Positions 51,011 to 60,141 of a DNA stretch of 64,000 nucleotides are shown in pieces. The DNA comes from an uncultured Lachnospiraceae bacterium (GTDB taxonomy: Bacteria > Bacillota > Clostridia > Lachnospirales > Lachnospiraceae). Within the stretch, counting starts at the first letter, position 1, and each line of letters opens with the position of its first letter. A model generated the notes under the pieces. That model saw nothing but the letters and a program-made list of their open reading frames with translations. It made no database searches and was not told the DNA's origin. A program made the position numbers and the translations under genes. Location of the stretch: assembly GCA_910579505.1 (NCBI GenBank), contig CAJTTZ010000015.1, positions 13,151-77,150 on the forward strand, in the 5' to 3' direction.

Positions 51011-51712
51011 ATGGGAGAAAAGTATCAGTATATTTTATTTGATCTGGACGGTACACTGACCGATCCAAAACTTGGCATTACGACCTGCGTACAGTATGCC
51101 TTACATAAAATGGGAATTGAGGAGCCGGATCTTGACAGACTGGAACCTTTTATTGGTCCGCCGCTTATGGAAAGTTTCCATGAGTTTTACGGCTTTGATG
51201 AGGAACAGGGGCGGGAGGCGACCGTGTACTACAGGGAGCGTTTCAGTGTGACCGGGCTGTTTGAAAATGAGGTTTATCCGGGGATGGAACAGCTTTTGGA
51301 GGAGATGAAGGCAGCAGGGAAGAAGCTTGCCGTGGCCTCCAGTAAGCCGGGTGTGTTTGTAGAGCGGATTCTGGAACACTTTGGACTGGACGTCTATTTT
51401 GATGTAGTGGTTGGAAGCGAATTGGACGGCACACGGGCAAAGAAAGAGGAGGTTGTGGAGGAGGCGCTGCGGCGGCTCCTGCCGGAGGAACTGTTCCAGG
51501 GCATTATGGAGGTAAAGGGCAGGGAGTCCGAGAAAAAATATGACACGGTTGTCATGGTGGGAGACCGAAGGTTCGACGTTGAAGGTGCGAAGGCGTTTCA
51601 TATTGCCTCTGTTGGTGTAAATTATGGATATGCGGCGCCGGAAGAACTGTCTCTTGCGGGAGCGGATGTGATCGTTGATACAGTAACCGAACTCGGGAAG
51701 GCATTAAAATGA
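51011..51712 (+). CDS. HAD family phosphatase (phosphoglycolate phosphatase-like)
   Basis: Soluble phosphatase of 233 residues. Motif I is ILFDLDGTLTDPKLG, motif II VASSKPG, motif III includes the Lys of TRAKKEEVV, and motif IV VVMVGDRRFDVEGA. A helical C1 cap (about 18-85) places it with Gph/beta-phosphoglucomutase-like enzymes. ATG 51011 has GGAG six bases ahead; ATG 51008 is an alternative. Its stop overlaps the start of the CPBP gene by four bases (ATGA), so the two are coupled. Confidence 0.92.
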   Translation: MGEKYQYILFDLDGTLTDPKLGITTCVQYALHKMGIEEPDLDRLEPFIGPPLMESFHEFYGFDEEQGREATVYYRERFSVTGLFENEVYPGMEQLLEEMKAAGKKLAVASSKPGVFVERILEHFGLDVYFDVVVGSELDGTRAKKEEVVEEALRRLLPEELFQGIMEVKGRESEKKYDTVVMVGDRRFDVEGAKAFHIASVGVNYGYAAPEELSLAGADVIVDTVTELGKALK

Positions 51713-52608
51713 GTGGGAAAACTTCTCTGAGAAAGACATGGGAGGTATTATTTCCATATCTGTTATACTATCTTGCCTATAATATGGCATATCTGATTCT
51801 TGCTTTTGCGTATCAGGCGACGGTGAACCGTTTCGGCGGGGCATACGGGCAGTTTATGGCGGAGCATGCCGCCAATATCACTGGCGCGATGGGGGGACTG
51901 TGTATGCTGGCCGGTATTTTGCCCATCGTGCCGATGCTAAAGGAGGAACTGCGGGGGCGCGGGGAAACGCTGCGCTTTGTGCCCTTGAAAGCAGCTGGGG
52001 CAGCAGGACAAACAGGCAAAGCAGAAGGTAGTGACGATACAACAGAAAAATTGACTAAATTGGTCAGAGGGGATGCGCGAAGAATAGCTGTGCTCACCGT
52101 GATTCTCGCCTTCAGCGCTTCGCTGGGGCTCAACGCGCTTTTGACACTGACAGGGGTTGCAGACAGTTCCCAGACCTACCAGAGGGTGGCGGATAAGCAG
52201 TACGGCGTGGCTTTTGCGGCGGGATTTATTCTCTATGGGCTGATATCCCCGCTGGCTGAGGAGATCGTTTTCCGCGGTGTGATTTACAACCGTCTGCGCC
52301 GTTTATACAATCCGGCTGTAGGGATTGTCGCTTCTGGGCTTCTTTTCGGTGTATTTCACGGCAATCTGGTGCAGGGTGTGTACGGCTCGTGTCTGGGAAT
52401 ACTGATGGCATATCTGTATGAGAAAAGTGGGGATTTCAAAATCCCTTTTGTCTTTCATGCCGTGGCGAATCTGGCGGTGTATACGACGGCTCGGATGGAA
52501 GGCGTGCAGGCGGTTTTGCTTACACCGGCGGGGTGTGCTGTTTTGCTGGCGGTGTCGGCGGGGTGCGTGCTGGCTGTACACCGCAGCGGCGGGGTAGAGT
52601 ATGTGTGA
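51709..52608 (+). CDS. CPBP family intramembrane metalloprotease
   Basis: Membrane protein of 299 residues with about seven helices. The CAAX-protease/Abi motifs are intact: EEIVFRG (glutamates and Arg), FGVFHGN (first His) and FHAVANLAVY (second His and Asn). A hydrophilic loop (about 85-130, with AAGAAGQTGKAEGSDDTTEKL) is unusual for the family. Relatives process prenylated peptides or confer self-immunity to bacteriocins; here the role is unknown. Confidence 0.92.
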   Translation: MSGKTSLRKTWEVLFPYLLYYLAYNMAYLILAFAYQATVNRFGGAYGQFMAEHAANITGAMGGLCMLAGILPIVPMLKEELRGRGETLRFVPLKAAGAAGQTGKAEGSDDTTEKLTKLVRGDARRIAVLTVILAFSASLGLNALLTLTGVADSSQTYQRVADKQYGVAFAAGFILYGLISPLAEEIVFRGVIYNRLRRLYNPAVGIVASGLLFGVFHGNLVQGVYGSCLGILMAYLYEKSGDFKIPFVFHAVANLAVYTTARMEGVQAVLLTPAGCAVLLAVSAGCVLAVHRSGGVEYV

Positions 52609-52680
52609 CGGGAGAGGCAGGTAGGTAGGATCATCTTCGGGAATTGATCAGAAAGAAACTGGAGAAAGGGATAGAAGCCT

Positions 52681-53472
52681 ATGAACATCACAGACAAAAA
52701 TATAGACGGCGGCAAGGCTTTCGACTGGGGAAAAACTTCGGCGGACTATGCCAGATTCCGGGATATCTACCCGCAGGAATTTTATGATAAAATCATCGGA
52801 CGGAACCTGTGTGTGGAAGGGCAGAGCGTTCTTGACCTGGGAACGGGGACAGGCGTGCTGCCCAGAAACATGTATCGGTATGGCGCGAAATGGACAGGCA
52901 CGGATATATCTAGAGAGCAGATTGCACAGGCGAGAACGCTGTCGGCGGGCATGGATATTGCATATTTTGACGTGTCAGCGGAAAAACTTGATTTCCCGGA
53001 CAATTCTTTCGATGTGGTCACGGCATGCCAGTGCTTCTGGTATTTTGACCATGCAAAGCTGGAGCCGGAGCTTGTGCGGATGTTAAAGCCGGGCGGACAT
53101 ATCCTGCTCCTGTATATGGCTTGGCTGCCCTATGAGGACAAAATCGCGGGAGCCAGCGAGGCGCTTGCCCTGCAGTACAATCCGGCATGGAGCGGCGCGG
53201 GGGAGACCATACATCCGATTGTGATCCCGGAGATTTACGGGCAGGATTTCGAGCTGACTCACCACGAGGAGTATCATCTGCACGTGCCCTTTACCAGAGA
53301 GAGCTGGCATGGCAGGATGAAGACATGCCGGGGAATCGGCGCGTCGCTTTCCGGGGCGGAAATTTTATCCTGGGAGCGGGCGCATATCAGGCTGCTTTCT
53401 GAAATTGCCCCGGCTGCGTTTACGGTGCTGCACTATGGGGCGGTGGCGGAGCTGAAAATGATCAAACTGTAG
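52681..53472 (+). CDS. Class I SAM-dependent methyltransferase
   Basis: Methyltransferase of 263 residues. Motif I is VLDLGTGTGVLPR, the acidic post-motif GTDISREQIAQAR, and motif II region FDVVTACQCFWYFD, followed by LKPGGHILLLYM. Substrate is not evident. AAAGGG precedes ATG 52681. It overlaps the convergent MFS gene by 11 bases at its 3' end. Confidence 0.92.
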   Translation: MNITDKNIDGGKAFDWGKTSADYARFRDIYPQEFYDKIIGRNLCVEGQSVLDLGTGTGVLPRNMYRYGAKWTGTDISREQIAQARTLSAGMDIAYFDVSAEKLDFPDNSFDVVTACQCFWYFDHAKLEPELVRMLKPGGHILLLYMAWLPYEDKIAGASEALALQYNPAWSGAGETIHPIVIPEIYGQDFELTHHEEYHLHVPFTRESWHGRMKTCRGIGASLSGAEILSWERAHIRLLSEIAPAAFTVLHYGAVAELKMIKL

Positions 53473-54655
53473 TACTTTTCGGTTTCCTCATACCTTTCAG
53501 AAGAAGGAGGGAAAGGATCAGCACCAGCGGGAAAACGCATCCCACGAGCATCCCTTTTCTCAGGTCATTGCCCGCATTCTGGGTGATATTTCCCACCAGG
53601 CTGGGACCGAACGCGCCGCCCAGATCCCCCGCCATGGCGAGCAGGGCGAACATGGCGGTACCGCCCTCCGGCAGCTTCCCGGAGCAGATACTGATCGTGC
53701 CGGGCCACATGATACCCACGGAAAAACCGCACAAAATACAGCCGACCAGCCCGATAACCGGGTTGTTTGAGATGGATGCCGCTATGTAACAGCTCAGGCA
53801 TAGGACGCCCGAACCGAGCATAAACCGCATCAGGTCCAGCCGGTCGCCGTATTTTCCGAAGATGATACGGCTGATGCCCATGGTGATTGCAAACATGCAC
53901 GGACCGGCGAGATCGCCCATCGCCTTTGAAAAGCCAAGCGCCGATTCCGTGTATGCGGAAGCCCACTGCGCCATGGAAAGCTCGGAAGCGCCCGCGCAGA
54001 CCATGAGGACAATGGATATCCAGAACAGCGGCACCCGGAGCAGACGTCCGGTGCCCATGCCGCCGCCGTCTTCGGTCGTATGTTCAATGGGGCAGGTGGC
54101 AAAGTTGTAAATATTGTACAGAGGAATGACAGCCCAGATGCAGGCAAGCCATTTCCAGCTGTCAATGCCAAATACCGCGAAAAAGACGGTGGACAGAAGG
54201 ATGACGCCCACAGAGCCCCAGCAGTAAAAGGAGTGCAGCAGACTCATCACGGCTTCCTTGTTGTCGAAGGGGCATGCCTCCACAATGGGGCTGCACAGTA
54301 CCTCGATCAGCCCGCTCCCGATGGCGTAGACAATAACGCTTGCGATAATGCCGGAGAGCGGATTGGAAAAGAGGTCCGGCAGAAAGGCAAGTCCGATCAG
54401 CCCGGCCGCTGCGCACAATTCCGAGGCAACAACGCAGTTTCGGTACCCGATCCTGTCTGCAAAATAGGAACAGAGGACATCCACGATCAGCTGGGTCAGA
54501 AAAAAGACGGTGGAGATCAGCGCGATCTGTCCGAGCGGTATCTGATATTTATTGTGAAACGTTAAAAACAGCAGCGGCGCAAAATTTGCGCAGATCGCCT
54601 GTGTGATGAAGCCGAGATAACAGGCAATCAGTGTTTTCCTATAATTTTTAGACAT
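53462..54655 (-). CDS. MFS transporter
   Basis: Major facilitator of 397 residues with 12 predicted helices. It opens KTLIACYLGFITQAICANFAPLLFLTF and has the loop 2-3 motif ADRIGYRNCVVASE and IIFGKYGDRLDLMRFM between helices 8 and 9. It resembles the FucP/sugar-type and other Firmicute MFS proteins, so substrate is open. Its promoter overlaps the divergent AraC promoter, suggesting the AraC protein controls it. Confidence 0.93.
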   Translation of the reverse strand: MSKNYRKTLIACYLGFITQAICANFAPLLFLTFHNKYQIPLGQIALISTVFFLTQLIVDVLCSYFADRIGYRNCVVASELCAAAGLIGLAFLPDLFSNPLSGIIASVIVYAIGSGLIEVLCSPIVEACPFDNKEAVMSLLHSFYCWGSVGVILLSTVFFAVFGIDSWKWLACIWAVIPLYNIYNFATCPIEHTTEDGGGMGTGRLLRVPLFWISIVLMVCAGASELSMAQWASAYTESALGFSKAMGDLAGPCMFAITMGISRIIFGKYGDRLDLMRFMLGSGVLCLSCYIAASISNNPVIGLVGCILCGFSVGIMWPGTISICSGKLPEGGTAMFALLAMAGDLGGAFGPSLVGNITQNAGNDLRKGMLVGCVFPLVLILSLLLLKGMRKPKSTTV

Positions 54656-54694
54656 GACATATGTACTCCTTTCATCTGTTTCGTACAGAAGGGA

Positions 54695-54744
54695 TTGACT
54701 TCTGCAACGAATTGTATTATATAGTAGTCAGATGCAGACATCAA
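54695..54744. promoter_or_regulatory. Overlapping divergent promoters of MFS and AraC genes
   Basis: Plus strand: TTGACT 54695-54700 and TATATA 54718-54723, spacing 17. Minus strand: TTGATG 54744-54739 and TATAAT 54721-54716, spacing 17. The two -10 boxes overlap by four bases, so polymerase can occupy only one at a time. Confidence 0.75.
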
Positions 54745-54800
54745 TGTAATATATCCCAATATTATTACACAATATCGCGGGAACAAAGGGGCGGCATGAT

Positions 54801-55697
54801 ATGAAAGCAAATGAGGGGTACAGCAGGATTGTAACCGATGAATCGCTGCGGGAAACCATTCCCCACGGAAGCGAGGAGTATCCGTTCCGATATTATCTGG
54901 AGGATATCTGGCAGTTCGATTTTCACTGTATAGACTGGCATTGGCATTCGGAAGTGGAATTTGTCCTGATCAAAGAGGGGACGGCGGATTTTCTGATCGG
55001 GAGCGAGAGATATGTTCTGGGAGCCGGAACGGGCATTTTTATCAATTCTCAGGTCATTCACAGGTTTGAGGCGGCAAAGAGCGTGATCATCCCGAACATT
55101 GTGTTTTCGCCCTCTATGCTTGCCCCGGAAGACAGTCTGATCTATCGGAAGTATATAAGACCTGTTCTTGACTCGGCGGCAGAGTGTCAGATCTTTTCCG
55201 TAGGTGAGCCCGCGCAGGCAGAGATTCTTCGCGTGCTGGCGGATATATTTGCCGTGCAGGAATTGGAAAACGGATGCGAAATAAAGACGGAGGAGCTGCT
55301 TTTAAAGCTGTGGCGGCTGCTGTATGATAATATGGATATCACAGAAAATACTTCTGCGCCGCAGGCATCGGCGCGGACGCAGGCACAGCTCCAGATTATG
55401 CTGCAGTACATTCATAAAAATTATCAAAACCAGATATCGCTTGATGATATCGCGGAAACGGTGGCTCTTGGCAAAAGCAGTGTACTCAGTATTTTTCACA
55501 AAAATATTCACACCTCGCCCATCAGCTATCTGGTGCATTATAGGCTGAAACGGGCGGCAAAACTGCTCGTGACGACGCAGGACAGCGTTGCCGCCATCGC
55601 CCGTGACACCGGGTTTGAAAATGTCGGCTACTTTTGCCGGAAATTCAAGGAAGTGTTTCAGGTGACGCCCGGCGAGTACAGAAAAGGAAAGGCATAG
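54801..55697 (+). CDS. AraC family transcriptional regulator
   Basis: Regulator of 298 residues. An N-terminal cupin-like effector domain (about 35-120, HCIDWHWHSEVEFVLIKEGTADFLIG) is followed by a C-terminal AraC/XylS DNA-binding domain (about 198-298) with two helix-turn-helices (ISLDDIAETVALGKSSVLSIFHKN and DSVAAIARDTGFENVGYFCRKFKE). It is divergent from the MFS gene with overlapping promoters, so it probably controls it, most likely in response to a sugar. Confidence 0.93.
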   Translation: MKANEGYSRIVTDESLRETIPHGSEEYPFRYYLEDIWQFDFHCIDWHWHSEVEFVLIKEGTADFLIGSERYVLGAGTGIFINSQVIHRFEAAKSVIIPNIVFSPSMLAPEDSLIYRKYIRPVLDSAAECQIFSVGEPAQAEILRVLADIFAVQELENGCEIKTEELLLKLWRLLYDNMDITENTSAPQASARTQAQLQIMLQYIHKNYQNQISLDDIAETVALGKSSVLSIFHKNIHTSPISYLVHYRLKRAAKLLVTTQDSVAAIARDTGFENVGYFCRKFKEVFQVTPGEYRKGKA

Positions 55698-55701
55698 AGG
55701 A

Positions 55702-56223
55702 ATGGGACAGAATGTAATACTGGAAACGGAAAGATTATATTTGCGGGAAATGACGCAGGACGATTTTCCTTCGCTGTGTAATATCTTGCAGGATGAGGAG
55801 ACCATGTACGCCTATGAGGGTGCGTTCACCGATTCGGAGGTGCAGGAATGGCTGGACAGACAGAGGGCGCGCTATCAGAAGTGGGGCTTTGGCTTATGGG
55901 CGGTTATCTTAAAGGACAATGGGAAAATGATCGGACAGTGCGGGCTTACCATGCAGCCGTGGAAAGAGGAGGAAGTGCTCGAGGTCGGCTATTTATTTGA
56001 GAGGACGCATTGGCATAAAGGGTATGCGACGGAGGCGGCAAAGGCATGTAAGCAGTACGCCTTCGATGTATTGCAGGCAAAGGACGTCTGCTCCATTATC
56101 CGGGACACCAATACGGCGTCCCAGCATGTGGCAGTCAGAAACGGTATGACCATCGAGGATACTTGGACGAAACACTATAGGGGCGTGGACATGCCGCATT
56201 ACCGTTATGTGGTAAGGCGCTGA
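55702..56223 (+). CDS. GNAT family N-acetyltransferase (RimJ/RimL type)
   Basis: Acetyltransferase of 173 residues, RimJ/RimL subgroup: VILETERLYLREMTQDDF at the start, GYLFERTHWHKGYATEAAKACKQYAF with the cofactor loop, and the closing HVAVRNGMTIEDTWTKHYRG. Substrate unknown. GAGGA is close to ATG 55702. It follows the AraC gene by five bases. Confidence 0.91.
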   Translation: MGQNVILETERLYLREMTQDDFPSLCNILQDEETMYAYEGAFTDSEVQEWLDRQRARYQKWGFGLWAVILKDNGKMIGQCGLTMQPWKEEEVLEVGYLFERTHWHKGYATEAAKACKQYAFDVLQAKDVCSIIRDTNTASQHVAVRNGMTIEDTWTKHYRGVDMPHYRYVVRR

Positions 56224-56421
56224 TGAAAGCGGAAAAAGATACCGCAGGAGCGGCTGGCGGATAGTATGGAGGGGAAATCGCTATAGCAGCTTTAGGGTTT
56301 TCATTGAGAATATATTGCGTTGCGGATATAATAGTGGTTACAAGAGAAGTACGTGAACAGATAAAGCAAAGGGGACAAACGGCTTTCTGAAAATGATTTG
56401 ATTCAGCGATGGAGGAAAACA

Positions 56422-58971
56422 ATGGACTGTTTGGGACAGCAGAGTGGAGTGCAGAGCGTTCAGAATCTGGAGAGTGTCATCAACGAGGGACTTCGTGCCG
56501 CCCTGCTGGCGGAGACGCCGGACCAGTCTCTGGATGTGCTGTTAAAACATCTGGGGATGGCACTTGACGGGGAACGCACTTACATATTTGAACAGAATGC
56601 GTCCGGCTGTGACGACAACACGTATGAGTGGGTGGCGGACGGAGTGGAGCCGGAAAAGGAGAACCTTCAGAATGTGCCCCCGGAGGTGTGCGCGAGCTGG
56701 TATCGGAATTTCAGCATTGGCAGGCATATTGTCATAGAGAATCTGGAGGACATACGGGAGACAGAGCCTTTGCAGTATGAGAACCTGAAGCGGCAGAGCA
56801 TCCGTTCTCTTGTGGTGGTTCCCCTTTACAACGGGGAAAAGACCATTGGCTTTTACGGGGTGGACAATCCGCCGGCGAAGTCGCTGGAATACGCCTCGAA
56901 TATGCTCCAGACCGCTGCATACTTTATTGTATCATGCCTGAAACAGCGAAATCTGTTCCGGGAACTCCAGAAGCGCAGTTACAATGTCCTGCAGGCGCTC
57001 AGCGTGGATTATCTGGGTATTTTTCAGGTGAATTTTGATACGGACGAATGCGAGGTATATCGGAACAGCGAAAAGATGGATATGGATTGGGGCGCCGGCT
57101 TTGCGGACGGCTATCAGGCGGCTGTCGGACAGTATATTTCCCGGTGCGTCGCGCCCAGAGACCAGAAAAAGCTTATCGCTGTGACAAAAAAGGACTATGT
57201 GCTTTCGCAGCTTCGGACAAAGAAGAAGTTCTATGTGCGTTATCTGGTCAATGACAACGTTTATGGACTGAAACATATGGAGATTCACTTTTCGGCCACA
57301 GAGAAAGCGGAGGAAGAAAACTGCGCGATTTTTGCCTTGCGGGATGTGAACGCGGTGGTGGAGCAGGAAGAGAAGTACAGGCTGGAGGCGAGGCAGAATC
57401 TGGAGGACATTTTGGAGGGCGCGAGAACCGGTATCTGGACGATTGAGCTGGAGGAGGGATGTCAGCCAAGGATGTATACCAATCGGATCATGCGGATGCT
57501 GCTAGGCGTGCCGGATGAGATCGAGCCGGAGGAGTGCTACCGGCAATGGTTTGAAAACATTGAGCCGGACTATGTGGAGATGGTACAGGAATCCGTGCGG
57601 GAGATCGTGGAAACCGGGCGCTCCGAAGTGATTTACCCGTGGAATCATCCTGAATTGGGGAAGATTTATGTCCGCTGTGGTGGTGTGCCCGACAAAACAT
57701 TCAAGAAACCGGGTGTCTGTCTGAACGGATACCATCAGGATATCACAGAGACAATGGTGGCGAAGAGAAAACAGGAGCAGGCTATCATGGAGCTGTTGGA
57801 GAAGGTCAGACGTGCCAATTCGGCAAAGAGCGAGTTCCTTTCCCATATGTCCCACGATCTGCGCACGCCCATCAACGGCATACTGGGGATGCTGTCCATC
57901 ATAGAGAAAAGTCAGGATGACCCGGAGCGGCAGAGGGATTGCCGCAATAAAATACGCGTGTCAACGGAGCATCTGCTTTCTCTGGTCAACGACGTGCTTC
58001 AATTCAGTAAGATGGACAGCGCAAGACCGACGGAAGCGGAGGAGTCGTTTGCGCTTCGCGATGTATTGGAAAACAGTATCGCGCTTCTGGACGAGAGGGC
58101 AAAGGAGCGGGGCATACGGCTGACACTGGAGGAAGCTTTCATTCAGCATGGCAGGGTGATTGGAAATCCGCTGTATCTGCAGCAGATTCTGATGAATATG
58201 ATAGACAATGCGATAAAATATAACCATCCGCAGGGCTCCGTCTCTGTGCGGGTAAAGGAGACATCCTGCCGGGGTGACACCGCAGACTATCAGTTTGTGG
58301 TCGAAGATACCGGGATCGGTATTGGGGAGGCGTTCAAAAAGCATATTTTTGAGCCATTTACGCAGGAGCATAAAAGTGCGAGAACCCACTATAATGGCGT
58401 TGGTCTCGGTATGTCCATAGTGAAGCAGCTGGTAGACCAGATGAAGGGACATATTGAGGTAGAAAGCCAGATTGGCAGCGGCAGTCTGTTCCGTATCACC
58501 CTGCCCATGCAGATTGACGGGGTGCGCGATGCGCAGGCTGTGGATGAAGGGCAGAATGAACCAGACACCATTGCCGGGATGCGCGTCCTTCTGGTGGAGG
58601 ATAATGAGATAAACTGTGAAATCATTGAGTTCATGCTGAAGGATGCGGGTGCGGAGGTCGTGACCGCGAATGACGGAAAAGTTGCCGTGGACGCGTTTGC
58701 TGCATCTGCTCCCGAAACATTTGACTGTGTGCTCATGGATCTGATGATGCCGGTTATGAGCGGATATGAGGCGGCGCGTGTAATCCGCGGCATGAAGCGG
58801 ACGGATGCAAAAACCGTTCCCATCATTGCGCTGTCAGCCAACGCGTTTGACGAGGATGTGGCAATGGCAAAGGATGCCGGGATGAATGAGCATCTGGCGA
58901 AGCCGGTGGACATGGGGAAAATGTTCCGGGTGATGAACCGTCTGAGATACGGGGACCCAAAATCTTTGTAG
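56422..58971 (+). CDS. Hybrid sensor histidine kinase/response regulator
   Basis: Protein of 849 residues without a clear membrane helix, so probably cytoplasmic. Order: GAF domain (about 20-175, SLDVLLKHLGMALDGERTYIF), a PAS-like region (about 185-320), a second PAS fold (about 330-450, with GARTGIWTIEL and GYHQDITET), HisKA (about 475-540, phosphorylated His in SHMSHDLRTPINGIL), HATPase (about 585-695, N box MIDNAIKYN, G1 VEDTGIGIG, G2 GVGLGMSI), and a C-terminal receiver (about 715-840, phospho-acceptor in VLMDLMMPVMSG). No HPt or output gene is adjacent. GGAGG precedes ATG 56422. Signal unknown. Confidence 0.94.
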   Translation: MDCLGQQSGVQSVQNLESVINEGLRAALLAETPDQSLDVLLKHLGMALDGERTYIFEQNASGCDDNTYEWVADGVEPEKENLQNVPPEVCASWYRNFSIGRHIVIENLEDIRETEPLQYENLKRQSIRSLVVVPLYNGEKTIGFYGVDNPPAKSLEYASNMLQTAAYFIVSCLKQRNLFRELQKRSYNVLQALSVDYLGIFQVNFDTDECEVYRNSEKMDMDWGAGFADGYQAAVGQYISRCVAPRDQKKLIAVTKKDYVLSQLRTKKKFYVRYLVNDNVYGLKHMEIHFSATEKAEEENCAIFALRDVNAVVEQEEKYRLEARQNLEDILEGARTGIWTIELEEGCQPRMYTNRIMRMLLGVPDEIEPEECYRQWFENIEPDYVEMVQESVREIVETGRSEVIYPWNHPELGKIYVRCGGVPDKTFKKPGVCLNGYHQDITETMVAKRKQEQAIMELLEKVRRANSAKSEFLSHMSHDLRTPINGILGMLSIIEKSQDDPERQRDCRNKIRVSTEHLLSLVNDVLQFSKMDSARPTEAEESFALRDVLENSIALLDERAKERGIRLTLEEAFIQHGRVIGNPLYLQQILMNMIDNAIKYNHPQGSVSVRVKETSCRGDTADYQFVVEDTGIGIGEAFKKHIFEPFTQEHKSARTHYNGVGLGMSIVKQLVDQMKGHIEVESQIGSGSLFRITLPMQIDGVRDAQAVDEGQNEPDTIAGMRVLLVEDNEINCEIIEFMLKDAGAEVVTANDGKVAVDAFAASAPETFDCVLMDLMMPVMSGYEAARVIRGMKRTDAKTVPIIALSANAFDEDVAMAKDAGMNEHLAKPVDMGKMFRVMNRLRYGDPKSL

Positions 58972-59029
58972 AAAGCGAAGTATGGGGCGGTGATGCCGGG
59001 AGAGGAAATACAGGAGGAACCGTATAGCT

Positions 59030-59485
59030 ATGGACTATGTGAGAACAGACGGTAAAAACGAAGATTTTATTGAAAACTGCCGACTCCTCGACATGGATTT
59101 GGACAGGCGTGTCGGGAGGCAGATCAAGAGAGAAAAGTATCAGAAGTTTAACCAACTTGACGAGATACGGGAAGCAATCGTCGTTTATGATAACGGTAAG
59201 CCGGTGGGCGGCGGCGCCATCAGAAGGTACGACGATGAGAATGTCGAGCTGAAGAGGGTGTTTGTACATAACGAATATCAGGGGCAGGGGATCGGGAGCA
59301 GGCTCGTTTCCCTGCTGATCGAATGGGCGGCACAGTTGGGCTATCGGCGGATGATCCTGGAGACGGGGGAACTGCTGGCGGAATCCTGCGCGGTCTATAA
59401 AAAGCTGGGGTTTGCAGTCATTCCCAACTACGGACCGTATGCGGATATGCCGGAGTCTTTGTGTATGGCGAAGGAAATTTGGTGA
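59030..59485 (+). CDS. GNAT family N-acetyltransferase
   Basis: Acetyltransferase of 151 residues. The cofactor-binding motif A is VFVHNEYQGQGIGSRLVSLLIEWA (R/Q-x-x-G-x-G/A form), with the preceding VGGGAIRRYDDENVELKR beta strands and the closing ESCAVYKKLGFAVIPNYGPY. Substrate unknown. AGGAGGAA precedes the ATG. A terminator follows at 59525-59552. Confidence 0.9.
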   Translation: MDYVRTDGKNEDFIENCRLLDMDLDRRVGRQIKREKYQKFNQLDEIREAIVVYDNGKPVGGGAIRRYDDENVELKRVFVHNEYQGQGIGSRLVSLLIEWAAQLGYRRMILETGELLAESCAVYKKLGFAVIPNYGPYADMPESLCMAKEIW

Positions 59486-59524
59486 TTTTGTAAATGGTGA
59501 AAAGAATCGTATCTGTACGACATC

Positions 59525-59552
59525 AGCCTTCCGATTTCGGAGGGCTTTTTTC
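59525..59552 (+). terminator. Terminator after the acetyltransferase gene
   Basis: Stem agccttccga/tcggagggct (one wobble) followed by tttttt. Confidence 0.88.
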
Positions 59553-59582
59553 TGTCATATTTTTTGAGAATGTTTCTTTTTC

Positions 59583-59611
59583 TGAAACTTTTCAAACACC
59601 CCAAAAGTCTA
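59583..59611 (+). promoter_or_regulatory. ECF-type promoter of the sigma/anti-sigma operon
   Basis: TGAAAC followed by TTTTC at 59583-59593 and GTCTA at 59607-59611, 18 bases after TGAAAC. This resembles SigV/ECF30 autoregulated promoters (TGAAAC ... CGTC), and not a sigma-A promoter. Confidence 0.72.
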
Positions 59612-59649
59612 TATAGTAAAAGAACGAAACAGAAAGGTGCGTGCCTGTT

Positions 59650-60141
59650 ATGAAGCAAGTGTTATATGAAAAGCTGATCCAATATATCCTTGAAAATCAG
59701 GATCGGTTTTATCGAGTGGCTTATAGTTACACCAGACATCAGGAGGACGCTCTCGATGTGGTCCAGAGTGCAGTCTGCAAAGCGCTTGAGGCGCATGAAA
59801 GCATAAAGAATGAGGACGCGGTCAGGACATGGTTTTACAGAATATTAGTCAATGAATGTCTGACCGTAATAAAAAAGCGAAAAAAGCTTTTGCTGGCCGA
59901 CGATGCGCTGGAGCGGGAGGAGGCGTACTACGAAAAGGGTTATGAGCAGGGGGACGACATCGAAAAGGAACTGGACAGTCTGGAACTTGATGTGCAGGGA
60001 ATTATCAGACTCCGCTTTTTTGAAGAATTGTCCCTGAAGGAGATTGCCAGTATTACAGGATTAAATCTGAATACAGTGAAAACGAAGCTTTATCGTGGAC
60101 TGAAACAGTTAAAGGAAAATATGCAGGAGGCGGATTTATGA
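59650..60141 (+). CDS. sigV: ECF RNA polymerase sigma factor (SigV-like)
   Basis: Sigma-70 family, ECF group, 163 residues. Region 2 (about 18-75, FYRVAYSYTRHQEDALDVVQSAVCKALEA) and region 4 (about 110-160, LRFFEELSLKEIASITGLNLNTVKTKLYRGLKQLK) are clear. The neighbouring anti-sigma with an RsiV-type domain makes the SigV group likely, in which lysozyme releases the sigma factor. AAAGG stands 12 bases before ATG 59650; GTG 59641 is too close. The stop overlaps the anti-sigma start by four bases (ATGA). Confidence 0.88.
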   Translation: MKQVLYEKLIQYILENQDRFYRVAYSYTRHQEDALDVVQSAVCKALEAHESIKNEDAVRTWFYRILVNECLTVIKKRKKLLLADDALEREEAYYEKGYEQGDDIEKELDSLELDVQGIIRLRFFEELSLKEIASITGLNLNTVKTKLYRGLKQLKENMQEADL

